Part shown: piece by piece, positions 1-7,700 of the stretch
Position numbering within the stretch: the stretch's first letter is position 1
Layout: each line of letters begins with the position of its first letter
Source: an archaeon
Lineage (GTDB): Archaea; Nanobdellota; Nanobdellia; Woesearchaeales; GW2011-AR9
Direction: 5' to 3'
Assembly (NCBI GenBank): GCA_023259115.1
Contig: JAHFQW010000002.1
Location: 84,392-145,897, forward strand
Length of the DNA stretch: 61,506 nt
The notes under the pieces: generated by a model
Databases searched by the model: none
What the model was told of the DNA's origin: nothing
The model's input: the letters and a program-made list of their open reading frames with translations, nothing else
Position numbers and translations under genes: made by a program

Positions 1-153
1 TCCAATATGAAGTTTTCTCTGGGGTTGTTCTGGCCGGATGAGTCGTATCTTTTATTGTATATTATGATTTTGATTTATCTCTGCATATTATTTTTTAAAT
101 ATGAGAGAAAAAAGGGATTGAGAGCAGCAGATATAGGGGGAGAGGGCATTTAA
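1..153 (+). CDS. C-terminal end of a membrane protein (partial)
   Basis: The first 50 codons of the window are open in frame 1 and end in TAA at 151-153. They encode a hydrophobic segment (about residues 18-34, rich in L, I, Y and F), then a positively charged tail (KYERKK). This is the usual end of a polytopic inner-membrane protein with a cytoplasmic C-terminus. In a glycan island the likely candidates are a polymerase, a flippase or a GT-C glycosyltransferase, but nothing in the fragment separates them. The start lies outside the window. Confidence 0.55.
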   Translation, partial: SNMKFSLGLFWPDESYLLLYIMILIYLCILFFKYERKKGLRAADIGGEGI

Positions 154-213
154 TTTGATTGGGACGTTTGAAAATTAGGCCTATCTTTAGATGAATTTTA
201 AAGTTTGATACAT

Positions 214-1530
214 ATGAAACCGCACATTACATTTATTCGTGATATATTAGTACAGTTTGATACAGTTGGAGTAGAGTATTGTTTGCTGCGCAATTATGAT
301 TTTGTAGTGGATGAGAAAATACCTAAAGAGAGTTTGGATATAGTTATTTCTGTGAAGAGTTTTGCTGAGGCGCAGCGTATTTTTTTAGCATGCGGATTTG
401 TGGAGCGCAGGCAGCAGTTTTCATTGAAACATCGAGCTTTTTTTAAGTTGGTTAATTTAGAGATGGTGAGTTTTGATGTGCAAGTGGGTGGCGTGTATTG
501 GAATGATATGCGCTATTTAGATGAAAGTGTGTTGGCACGTCGGATGAAGAAGCATTTTTTTTATACGTTATCAGATAATGATACGTTTGTGATGCTGGTG
601 GCACATTCTATTTTGGGGAAGCGGTATTTTAAAGAGAAGTATCAACGATTGTTGCGAGAACTTGTGGTGGATGAGAAGAAAGTTATTGCAGGGTTGTCTG
701 GCATATTTGGTAAGAAGAGGGGGAATGAGTTATTTTTACTGGCACGTAATGGACAGTGTTCTGAGGCTGCTATTTTGCCGTTAGTGTTGTTGTTTTTGGT
801 GAGAAAACCAAGACGATTTTTTACGTTTGGCGTGTTATTTTTTCGTTGGGTTGATTGGAAGAAACCATTGAGGCTTGCACCATTGATTAGCATTGTGGGA
901 CCAGATGGGGCGGGGAAATCGTCTATGGTTGGATATATTAATGAGTATTTGGAGAGGCAGGGGAGGGAGGTTCGCGTGGTGTATACAGGCAGAGGGAAAG
1001 GACATTTTTTGCCAATGAGTTGGTTGGGTCGACATTACAAGTGGGCGGAGATGAAGCGAGATGAACGCAGAGTTCGTTCTGCGGGGAAGATAGAGAAGCT
1101 GGAAGAGAGAGTGTTTGTGGGAGAGGTTTCGCTGATGCGTCGGGTATTGTACACATTGATGGCGCCAGTGTTTGCAATGGATTTGTATTTACGGTATGTG
1201 TTTTATATCCTACCCTCACGGATGGGCAGAAGAATTGTGATTACAGATCGTTATGGCACAGATATCATGTTGATGAGGCATGTGCCACTTGTGTTGAAGA
1301 AGGTTCTATATTGGTGCTTTCCTAGACCAAATCTGAAAATTTATTTGTATAATACGGCGGAGGTGTTGCATGTACGACGACCGCGAGAACCGATACCAGA
1401 ACTACAGAGGCAACTTGCGTTGTTTGATCGGTTTGAGTATGATTTGCGGTTTATGACACAGAGTGAGAAAGAAGATAGGGAGAGGGTTGTGGTGTTTGTG
1501 TTTACCTATCTATTGCGGGAGTGGTATTGA
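214..1530 (+). CDS. Nucleotidyltransferase-like / thymidylate-kinase-like fusion protein
   Basis: Two-domain protein. Residues 1-190 resemble the degenerate nucleotidyltransferase fold often found in glycan clusters (an SLDIVI strand, then helices). Residues about 223-438 are a P-loop kinase of the thymidylate-kinase class: Walker A GPDGAGKSS near residue 229 and a DRYGTD motif near 343. The substrate is unknown; a phosphorylated sugar or nucleotide is only a guess. I chose ATG 214 over an in-frame TTG at 205. A second protein with the same domain order lies at 58926-60305, near the other end of the window, with a different sequence. The next gene follows on the same strand after about 60 nt. 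Confidence 0.7.
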   Translation: MKPHITFIRDILVQFDTVGVEYCLLRNYDFVVDEKIPKESLDIVISVKSFAEAQRIFLACGFVERRQQFSLKHRAFFKLVNLEMVSFDVQVGGVYWNDMRYLDESVLARRMKKHFFYTLSDNDTFVMLVAHSILGKRYFKEKYQRLLRELVVDEKKVIAGLSGIFGKKRGNELFLLARNGQCSEAAILPLVLLFLVRKPRRFFTFGVLFFRWVDWKKPLRLAPLISIVGPDGAGKSSMVGYINEYLERQGREVRVVYTGRGKGHFLPMSWLGRHYKWAEMKRDERRVRSAGKIEKLEERVFVGEVSLMRRVLYTLMAPVFAMDLYLRYVFYILPSRMGRRIVITDRYGTDIMLMRHVPLVLKKVLYWCFPRPNLKIYLYNTAEVLHVRRPREPIPELQRQLALFDRFEYDLRFMTQSEKEDRERVVVFVFTYLLREWY

Positions 1531-1588
1531 GGAAGTTTTGGTTCTGTGCTGTGTATTATGGTTTGGTTAGTTGTTTTTGAGAGGGCAA

Positions 1589-2755
1589 ATGTTTAAATAT
1601 ATGTCTCAAAAAATGAAGGTTATGGCTATTAAATTAGAAGTGGGGATTGGGTTACAAACAGAAGTGTTACAAGTTCAGGATGATATGGATTTGTTACGTT
1701 TAATGCTTGATGATTGTAAAAGAGGTCCGCAGTTATATCAACCAACAAATTATTGGGCAGTGTATAAAGGTTTATTTCTTCCTGAATTACTTAAATTGGG
1801 ATTACATGATTTTCGTCGGCGGGAAAATTCGGTTCTCTCTAGTTTTGGGGCGACGGATTTAATGCCACGTTCTATTGATTTGTATGCTAAGCCTTGGTTG
1901 AATAATCAATATACTCGAAAAATTCCTGTGTATCCTTGGGTTTTAAAGTGGATGAATAATAGGTTTAACGGTTTTGTGGGAAATCAAGAGAGGTATGGTA
2001 TTGCACTTTATGATTTAAAAAAAGCGATGTATGATTATGCCATATCATTAGGAAAAAAAGCAGGGGCCAAGTTACCTGAAGCGTTTTCTGTGTCACTTTT
2101 TGGAAATCCAGAGGACATTTTAGAAGTTGAAGGGAGGTATTATACTCCTTCAATATTGAGTTATTATTTGAGGTATGTTTATTGCTGTAATTTTATTGAT
2201 TTTAAGAAAGTGAAAGTGATGGTGGAATTAGGATGCGGTTCGGGGAAACAAATTGAGGTGCTTAAAAAATTGTATCCCAAAATGAGTTTTGTGTTATTTG
2301 ATATTCTACCACAGTTGTATGTGTGCGAACAATACTTAAAAATGGTGTTTCCTGGGGATGTGGTTTCTTTTAGGGATACAAGAGAATTTGAGAAGATTGT
2401 GCCGGAAACGGGGAAAATTTATATTATGGGGACGGCTAAATTTCCTCTGATTAGAGCGATGAATGTTGATTTGTTCTGGAATGCGGCGAGTTTTCAGGAA
2501 ATGGAACCGGAAATTGTGCTTAATTATTTATCTATTGTGAACGGATGTGCGGGGCATGTATTTTTGCAAGAGAAGATGAAAGGCAAAGGTGTGTCTAGAG
2601 TTAAAGGAAGGCAGGGTGTTTTAGAGCGTACGACACTTGAGCATTATAAACAAGGATTAACGAATTTTACATTGGTTGATATTTCGGCATCGGCACAGAA
2701 GATTGGTATTATGCCTGAATATAGTGATAGTTTTTGGAGGAGAAAGAAGCGATAA
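1589..2755 (+). CDS. Putative sugar O-methyltransferase (TIGR04371-like)
   Basis: A 389-residue protein with an N-terminal helical region and a class I SAM-binding motif, VELGCGSG, near residue 212. An acidic residue follows the next strand (VLFDI). The overall layout (GNPEDILEV...YYTPS before the SAM motif, then NAASFQEM) matches the family called putative sugar O-methyltransferase in polysaccharide loci. It would methylate a hydroxyl on a nucleotide sugar or glycan. I chose ATG 1589 because it has a GAGAGGGC ribosome site just upstream; an in-frame TTG lies at 1571. A member of the frequently co-occurring TIGR04372 glycosyltransferase family is at 15167. Confidence 0.72.
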   Translation: MFKYMSQKMKVMAIKLEVGIGLQTEVLQVQDDMDLLRLMLDDCKRGPQLYQPTNYWAVYKGLFLPELLKLGLHDFRRRENSVLSSFGATDLMPRSIDLYAKPWLNNQYTRKIPVYPWVLKWMNNRFNGFVGNQERYGIALYDLKKAMYDYAISLGKKAGAKLPEAFSVSLFGNPEDILEVEGRYYTPSILSYYLRYVYCCNFIDFKKVKVMVELGCGSGKQIEVLKKLYPKMSFVLFDILPQLYVCEQYLKMVFPGDVVSFRDTREFEKIVPETGKIYIMGTAKFPLIRAMNVDLFWNAASFQEMEPEIVLNYLSIVNGCAGHVFLQEKMKGKGVSRVKGRQGVLERTTLEHYKQGLTNFTLVDISASAQKIGIMPEYSDSFWRRKKR

Positions 2756-2808
2756 TGTTGATGTCTTTAGAGAAGTTTGATTAATTTTTAGGTTCTATTT
2801 TTTACTTC

Positions 2809-3894
2809 TTATTGATATATTTTGAGGAATTCTTGGGCGATTTTGGGTGTGGCAAATTCTCGGCTTTTGTGATATGCTGCGTCTATCATGTTTTGGTTAG
2901 GTGTTGTGAGGGTTGTGTTGATGGATTCTGCTAAATTAGGAATATTGTTTGGTTGGGTGAAGTAAATGAGATCATTGGCAATTTCACGCAGTTCGGGAAG
3001 ATCGGATGTGACCACGTGAGTTTTACAGGCCATGGCTTCTAGGAGGCAGGAGGGGTTGCCTTCGGTTCCGATGAGGTTGATATACGGAAGAGGGATTATA
3101 TCTGACATGGCAACGTAGTCTTGGATGGGAATATCCTGGAAGAGAAATTCGATGTGTTGGTTGAGGTTGAGGCTTTTGACAAGTTGTTGTTGGCTTGGAA
3201 TATTGCGGTAGCGTGGAGCGATGAGGAGTTTGGTGTTGGGATGGGTTTTGAGAATGGTGGGCATGGCTTGTATGAGATTATGTATACCTTTATTTTCCCA
3301 CATGCCACCATAGTAGAAGAGGATTTTTTGGTTTTGGTAGTGGTATTTTTTTTTTAGTGAGGATTTTGATTGAGGGTGGAATTTGTTGGTGTCAATGGGG
3401 GAGTGGATGAGGCGGATTTTTTCGAGGTTTATGTTGTGTAATTTATTTTTGTAGATTATTGTTGGAACGGTGATGATATCCATTAAGTTGAGTAGGAAGG
3501 TTCCAGAAGTGCTTATTTTACTTTTGGAGTAGGATTTTAGGGTGTGAATGATTTTGGCGTTTTTGGTGAAGAGTTTGGTGAGGTAGAGACTAATTGAGAA
3601 GAGAGGGACGGCGCTAAAACCGTGAATGATGTCAAATTTGAGATTTTGTTGTGTTTGTATTTTTTTTATGGCAAGGGCATAGGTGAAAATTTTACTGCCA
3701 GGGAAAGAACGATAGGGACGATAGATGGTGATGTTGTTTTGTTGTTCGATTTTATTTGTTGTGGGGGTGCGTTCGGTGATGATGACCACATGATGGCCTT
3801 GGTTTTGGAGCTCGTTGGCAATAGCGGTGATGGTGATTCGGGCGGATTCTTTTTTGTTGTGCAATGAGCCGGAAGAGCAGAGGGCGATGTTCAT
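2809..3894 (-). CDS. Glycosyltransferase family 4 (GT-B)
   Basis: A 361-residue GT-B transferase. The N-terminal Rossmann half begins MNIALCSSGS with a nucleotide-fold strand. The C-terminal half has the family E-x7-E region (EGNPSCLLEAMACK, about residues 281-294) used to bind the donor NDP-sugar. It probably adds a hexose to the lipid-linked glycan at the cytoplasmic face. An upstream in-frame start at 4005 would add 37 hydrophobic residues, but the ATG at 3894 gives the normal family start and has an A+T box (ATTTAAAT, about 3910-3918) at the right distance. It is divergent from the heptose fusion gene. Confidence 0.82.
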   Translation of the reverse strand: MNIALCSSGSLHNKKESARITITAIANELQNQGHHVVIITERTPTTNKIEQQNNITIYRPYRSFPGSKIFTYALAIKKIQTQQNLKFDIIHGFSAVPLFSISLYLTKLFTKNAKIIHTLKSYSKSKISTSGTFLLNLMDIITVPTIIYKNKLHNINLEKIRLIHSPIDTNKFHPQSKSSLKKKYHYQNQKILFYYGGMWENKGIHNLIQAMPTILKTHPNTKLLIAPRYRNIPSQQQLVKSLNLNQHIEFLFQDIPIQDYVAMSDIIPLPYINLIGTEGNPSCLLEAMACKTHVVTSDLPELREIANDLIYFTQPNNIPNLAESINTTLTTPNQNMIDAAYHKSREFATPKIAQEFLKIYQ

Positions 3895-4009
3895 TTGGGT
3901 ATTTGTAGAGGAGGGGGATTTAAATGTTCTTAAACTGAGAGATAGATTTGAAATAAGAAAAAGATACACCAGAAGAAAATATGGGGAAGTGTAACGGTTG
4001 AGCATAAGG

Positions 4010-4018
4010 TTTTTAAAG
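4010..4018 (+). promoter_or_regulatory. TATA-like box of the HldE-C/GmhB gene
   Basis: TTTTTAAAG is centred 26 nt before ATG 4040, the distance expected for a leaderless archaeal transcript. This supports ATG 4040 over the TTG at 3998. Confidence 0.5.
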
Positions 4019-4039
4019 AGGCTTCTAGGGTTTTATTTG

Positions 4040-5107
4040 ATGATTGTTGCTCCTGTATCAGAATTTTTTTCTAGGAAAGTTGTTGATTTGAATATGTTAT
4101 GTGGGATAATTCCGGAGTTGAAAGAGAAGAATAAGACTATTGGGTTATGTCATGGAGGGTTTGATTTGTTACATCCTGGGCATATTAAACATTTTGAGTC
4201 GGCTCATCAATTTTGTGATGTGCTGGTTGTGTCGGTGACGTCAGATAAGTTTGTTGCGGGCCGCAAAGGGGATGGACGGCCGGTGTTTTCTGAGCAGTTG
4301 CGAGCGTATAGTATTGCGGCATTATCCAGTGTGGATTATGTGGTGATTACGGATTTTGCGAGAGCGGTGGATGTGATTGAATTATTGAAGCCGTCATTTT
4401 ATATCAAAGGGCCTGATTTTATGGGGAAGAGTACGCCGGGGATTACGTTGGAGCGAGAAGCGATTAGTCGAGTGGGGGGGGAGATGAAGTATACAACGGA
4501 TGTGAAGTTGTCGACATCAGAGATTATTTCGTATATCAAAAATGAATTGGATCGGAAAGAGGTGCTTGTGGTGTTAGATCGTGATGGAACGTTGATTGAA
4601 CATTCTTGCGATTTTTTTGGAAAGCAAGAGAATTGGCGTGAGGAGCTGCAGTTGATTATGCCGGTTGTGAGTGCGGTTACGTATTTGCAGACAAAATATA
4701 ATGCCACGGTGATTGTTGCGTCAAATCAGGCGGGAGTGGCGCGAGGGCTTTATGATTGTTCACGTGTAGAGGAGATTCATCAATATTTAGATGGATTGTT
4801 GAAAAAGCAAGGGGTTACGATTCAGAGTTGGAAATACTCTCCTGATGTTGATACACGATATGCAGAGGAGATGAGAGGCAAGATTGATTTTATACCTGCA
4901 TTTGTGAAAGATGAAACTTCCCGCAAGCCGGGGGTGGGCATGGTTTTGGATGCGCTGCAAGAGTTGGGTCGTAGACGAGAGGAGTTTAGTTCTGTTGTTG
5001 TATTTGGGGACCAGAGCGAAGATGAGGGACTTGCGGTGAATTTGCATGCGTTGTTTATTGATGTGAAGGGGAAGACGTTTGAGGAGATGAAGAAGGAGTT
5101 GGCTTGA
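4040..5107 (+). CDS. Bifunctional heptose-phosphate nucleotidyltransferase / heptose-bisphosphate phosphatase (HldE C-domain + GmhB)
   Basis: Fusion of two heptose enzymes. Residues about 15-165 form the HldE (RfaE) domain II nucleotidyltransferase, with the signature GGFDLLHPGH near residue 40 that contains the HxGH-type nucleotide-binding motif. Residues about 174-355 are a GmhB/histidinol-phosphatase-type HAD: DRDGT nucleophile loop, a VASNQAG motif and a GDQSED metal motif. Known chemistry: GmhB removes the 7-phosphate of heptose-1,7-bisphosphate, then the transferase makes NDP-heptose. The preceding and following steps are in the fusion at 5957-7576. The nucleotide (ADP, GDP or CDP) cannot be read from sequence. 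A run of eight G lies at 4474-4481. Confidence 0.85.
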   Translation: MIVAPVSEFFSRKVVDLNMLCGIIPELKEKNKTIGLCHGGFDLLHPGHIKHFESAHQFCDVLVVSVTSDKFVAGRKGDGRPVFSEQLRAYSIAALSSVDYVVITDFARAVDVIELLKPSFYIKGPDFMGKSTPGITLEREAISRVGGEMKYTTDVKLSTSEIISYIKNELDRKEVLVVLDRDGTLIEHSCDFFGKQENWREELQLIMPVVSAVTYLQTKYNATVIVASNQAGVARGLYDCSRVEEIHQYLDGLLKKQGVTIQSWKYSPDVDTRYAEEMRGKIDFIPAFVKDETSRKPGVGMVLDALQELGRRREEFSSVVVFGDQSEDEGLAVNLHALFIDVKGKTFEEMKKELA

Positions 5108-5255
5108 AGATGCAAGTGTTTATAGCAAGGACCAGAAACATTGAGAAATGCAGCGGTAAATTGCTGCCAATGATCATATGTTGGATTTTTTAAAGATTAC
5201 ATCTCTAGAACTACTTTTTCATCGTATTTTTAAAAGGTTTTGAGAGTGGAAGTTT

Positions 5256-5933
5256 ATGGCATTGTTAAATAATATTAAAGCGGTTATTTATGACTTAGAT
5301 GGGACAATTATTAATACAGAACGATTACATCAAGAAGCATGGGAATTGACGTCTATTCGATTTAATCTAGGTTTTTCGGGAGACGAGTTGTATTTGGCAT
5401 CTAAAGGGATTAGTAGTAAGAAGACGTTAGAAAATATGTTGCCTCAAGATCGTTATGATATTATTGCGGAGGTAGCTGAGAGAAAGTTTAGGTATTTTAT
5501 GGAAATAATTGAAAGTAGTACAATCGATTTTTTACCTGGGTTTATGGAGACATTTGAAACGTTACGGAGATATGATTTAAAGCTGGGAATATGTACATCT
5601 GCTCGCAAAGAAAATGTGGAGGTGTTGCAACGAAATAAAAATTCTGAAATATCTAGTGTGTTGGATTATTTGAATGGGAAAGTGGCATGGCAGGAGATGT
5701 TTAATGAAGGTAAGCCTGCGGCGGAGCCGTTGCTTATGGCATTGAGTATGGTGGATGCTGATGCAACTGATACGATATATATTGGTGATGGGTTTGCGGA
5801 TTATCAATGTGCGCAATATGCAGCAGTAAAAGAGTTTGTCTATTTTTGGGATGGAGTGTGTGCAGTAGAGTCAAGAATTCCTGATACGATTACACGAATG
5901 AGTGATCATCGAGAGTTGTTGAAATTATTGTAA
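5256..5933 (+). CDS. HAD superfamily hydrolase or mutase (beta-phosphoglucomutase-like)
   Basis: A 225-residue HAD subfamily IA protein. The DLDGT nucleophile motif is near residue 14 and is followed by a small helical cap. It also has a CTSA motif II, a GKPAAEP lysine motif and a GDGFADYQCA metal-binding motif. It sits between the two heptose fusion genes, so a phosphosugar phosphatase or phosphomutase acting on heptose intermediates is plausible but unproved. The 147-bp gap upstream holds an imperfect hairpin (GCAGC 5150-5154 with GCTGC 5163-5167, extended by CATTG/CAATG) and an A+T box (TTTTTAAAAGG near 5227). Confidence 0.75.
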   Translation: MALLNNIKAVIYDLDGTIINTERLHQEAWELTSIRFNLGFSGDELYLASKGISSKKTLENMLPQDRYDIIAEVAERKFRYFMEIIESSTIDFLPGFMETFETLRRYDLKLGICTSARKENVEVLQRNKNSEISSVLDYLNGKVAWQEMFNEGKPAAEPLLMALSMVDADATDTIYIGDGFADYQCAQYAAVKEFVYFWDGVCAVESRIPDTITRMSDHRELLKLL

Positions 5934-5956
5934 TTGTTTAATGTAGATAGAACGGT

Positions 5957-7576
5957 TTACGCAACTCTTTTGGCATAGGTTTCACCGACATTGCTACTAT
6001 TATTTAATGCATTTGTAACGAGACGTTTGACGCAGTGGTTTAAGACGAGATGATGGATGTCCTCTGCGACTTCCATGTCGTTGATTGTTGCATGGATGGA
6101 GAGATGAGCTATGTCTTTGATTTTTCCTCCTTTATAGCCGCAGATGGCGATGGTTTTGGCACCCATACTGTTAGCGTAGTCCATGGCTTTGACGACGTTG
6201 GCGGAATTTCCGCTACCGGAGATGCCGATGACGAGGTCGTCTTTTTTGAGGAAATTTTTGAGTTGTTCGATAAAAATATCATCGTAGGAGATGTCATTGG
6301 CAATGGCCATTAATGCGGGGAGATTGTCACTTAAACAAGTGGCTTTGAAGCGTTTGTCTAAACCGTAGGATACGCCTTTGATCAAATCTCCGCAGAAGTG
6401 TGAAGCAGTTGCAGCACTTCCTCCGTTGCCAAAGACGTAGATGTTACGTTCGTTATGATAGGTTTCCAGAAGCAGGCGAACGAATTGATCGATATGTTCG
6501 ATGTTGATGTTGTTGAGCGTATCATTGACCGATGTGAGATAATTTTTGATCTCTACTTTGTATATATCTTTGATGAAATTGAGGAGTGATTCTTTTGTTA
6601 TACTTTCTTTGTTTCCCATGATATTGACAGCGAGAGCACCGGCACAGTTGCCGATGAATGGAATGAGTTGAGTATCAGCTTTGAGATATGATAAGAGAGA
6701 AGTTATGGAAAAGACAGCGTCTCCTGCACCTATTGTATCTTTCACCGAAGTGGAGAGGATAGGGGCTTTAGTGAGAATACTATTTTGGATAAAAGCACTG
6801 CCTTCTTTTCCAAGGGTTACGAGCATACTTTTCTTATTTATTTTTTGGTGCACTTCTTCTATACATTGTTGGGTGTTCTCAAAGCGTTTAGAGAAAGGCA
6901 GGCGCAGTTCTGATTCATCCATGGTGATGAAATCATATTTGTTGTAATTAGTGAAGTAGTTGAAACCCATATTTGAACTATTAGATTGGACGTTTAATGC
7001 GAGAAATTTTGCTTTGTCTTCAATGGTTCGACGTAGAGAGTCGTTGAGGAAGCCGTGGCCGAAATCGGCAACAATGATGAGGTCATATTTTGGAAGTTCT
7101 TGGTTAAGAAATGAGGTGATTTCTTGGGCGAGTTCTGGTTTAATGGGGTAATCATTCATGTATTCAATTTTAAAGAGTTTGGATTTTTTGTACGCATCAA
7201 CGTAGCGGCGTTTGACAATGGTGGGTGAGTCTTTTTTGATGAAGTGTTTGAGCTCAATATTTTTGGCAAGATGTTTGGTGACAAGGTCGAGCTGGGTCTC
7301 TTGTTCTCCTAGAAGGGTTACAAGTTTGATGTTTTTGACAAAACTGCTGACGTGATTGGCAATAGCAAGAATGCCGCCTGCATAGGTTTCTTGTTCTTTG
7401 AATTCGGTAGAAAGGATAGGATCTTTTATGGCACGACCTTTGAGTTTGACAAATGTGTATTGGTCAAGAATGGTGTCGCCAATGATGAGAACGTTGAGGT
7501 CTTTTAGTTCATTGAGAAGCGCGTCAATTGATTTGAGATCGTAGGTTGCTTGAATTTTTTTGATATATTGTTCCAT
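5957..7576 (-). CDS. Bifunctional heptose-7-phosphate kinase / sedoheptulose-7-phosphate isomerase (HldE N-domain + GmhA)
   Basis: A 539-residue fusion. Residues about 1-325 are a PfkB-family kinase like HldE domain I: NVLIIGDTILDQY at the start, a YAGG substrate motif, and the DTIGAGDAVF catalytic motif near residue 280. Residues about 345-535 are a SIS-domain sedoheptulose-7-phosphate isomerase like GmhA: FGNGGSAATASHF, GISGSGNS, and a C-terminal EDIHH that carries the catalytic-region histidines. Known pathway: GmhA makes heptose-7-phosphate and the kinase makes the 1,7-bisphosphate. In Enterobacteria GmhA is a separate protein and HldE is fused differently. It faces the HldE-C/GmhB gene in convergent orientation, with the HAD gene between. 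Confidence 0.87.
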   Translation of the reverse strand: MEQYIKKIQATYDLKSIDALLNELKDLNVLIIGDTILDQYTFVKLKGRAIKDPILSTEFKEQETYAGGILAIANHVSSFVKNIKLVTLLGEQETQLDLVTKHLAKNIELKHFIKKDSPTIVKRRYVDAYKKSKLFKIEYMNDYPIKPELAQEITSFLNQELPKYDLIIVADFGHGFLNDSLRRTIEDKAKFLALNVQSNSSNMGFNYFTNYNKYDFITMDESELRLPFSKRFENTQQCIEEVHQKINKKSMLVTLGKEGSAFIQNSILTKAPILSTSVKDTIGAGDAVFSITSLLSYLKADTQLIPFIGNCAGALAVNIMGNKESITKESLLNFIKDIYKVEIKNYLTSVNDTLNNINIEHIDQFVRLLLETYHNERNIYVFGNGGSAATASHFCGDLIKGVSYGLDKRFKATCLSDNLPALMAIANDISYDDIFIEQLKNFLKKDDLVIGISGSGNSANVVKAMDYANSMGAKTIAICGYKGGKIKDIAHLSIHATINDMEVAEDIHHLVLNHCVKRLVTNALNNSSNVGETYAKRVA

Positions 7577-7700
7577 CTTGAGTAAACCACACTTTTTTAG
7601 GATATTTATCTTATTTTTTATAGATTCGAATTTGCTTTTTTATTTCTTATCTTTAACTTTTAGCTTCTTTTTATCGTGGAGGGGGGTTTAAGAACTTTAC

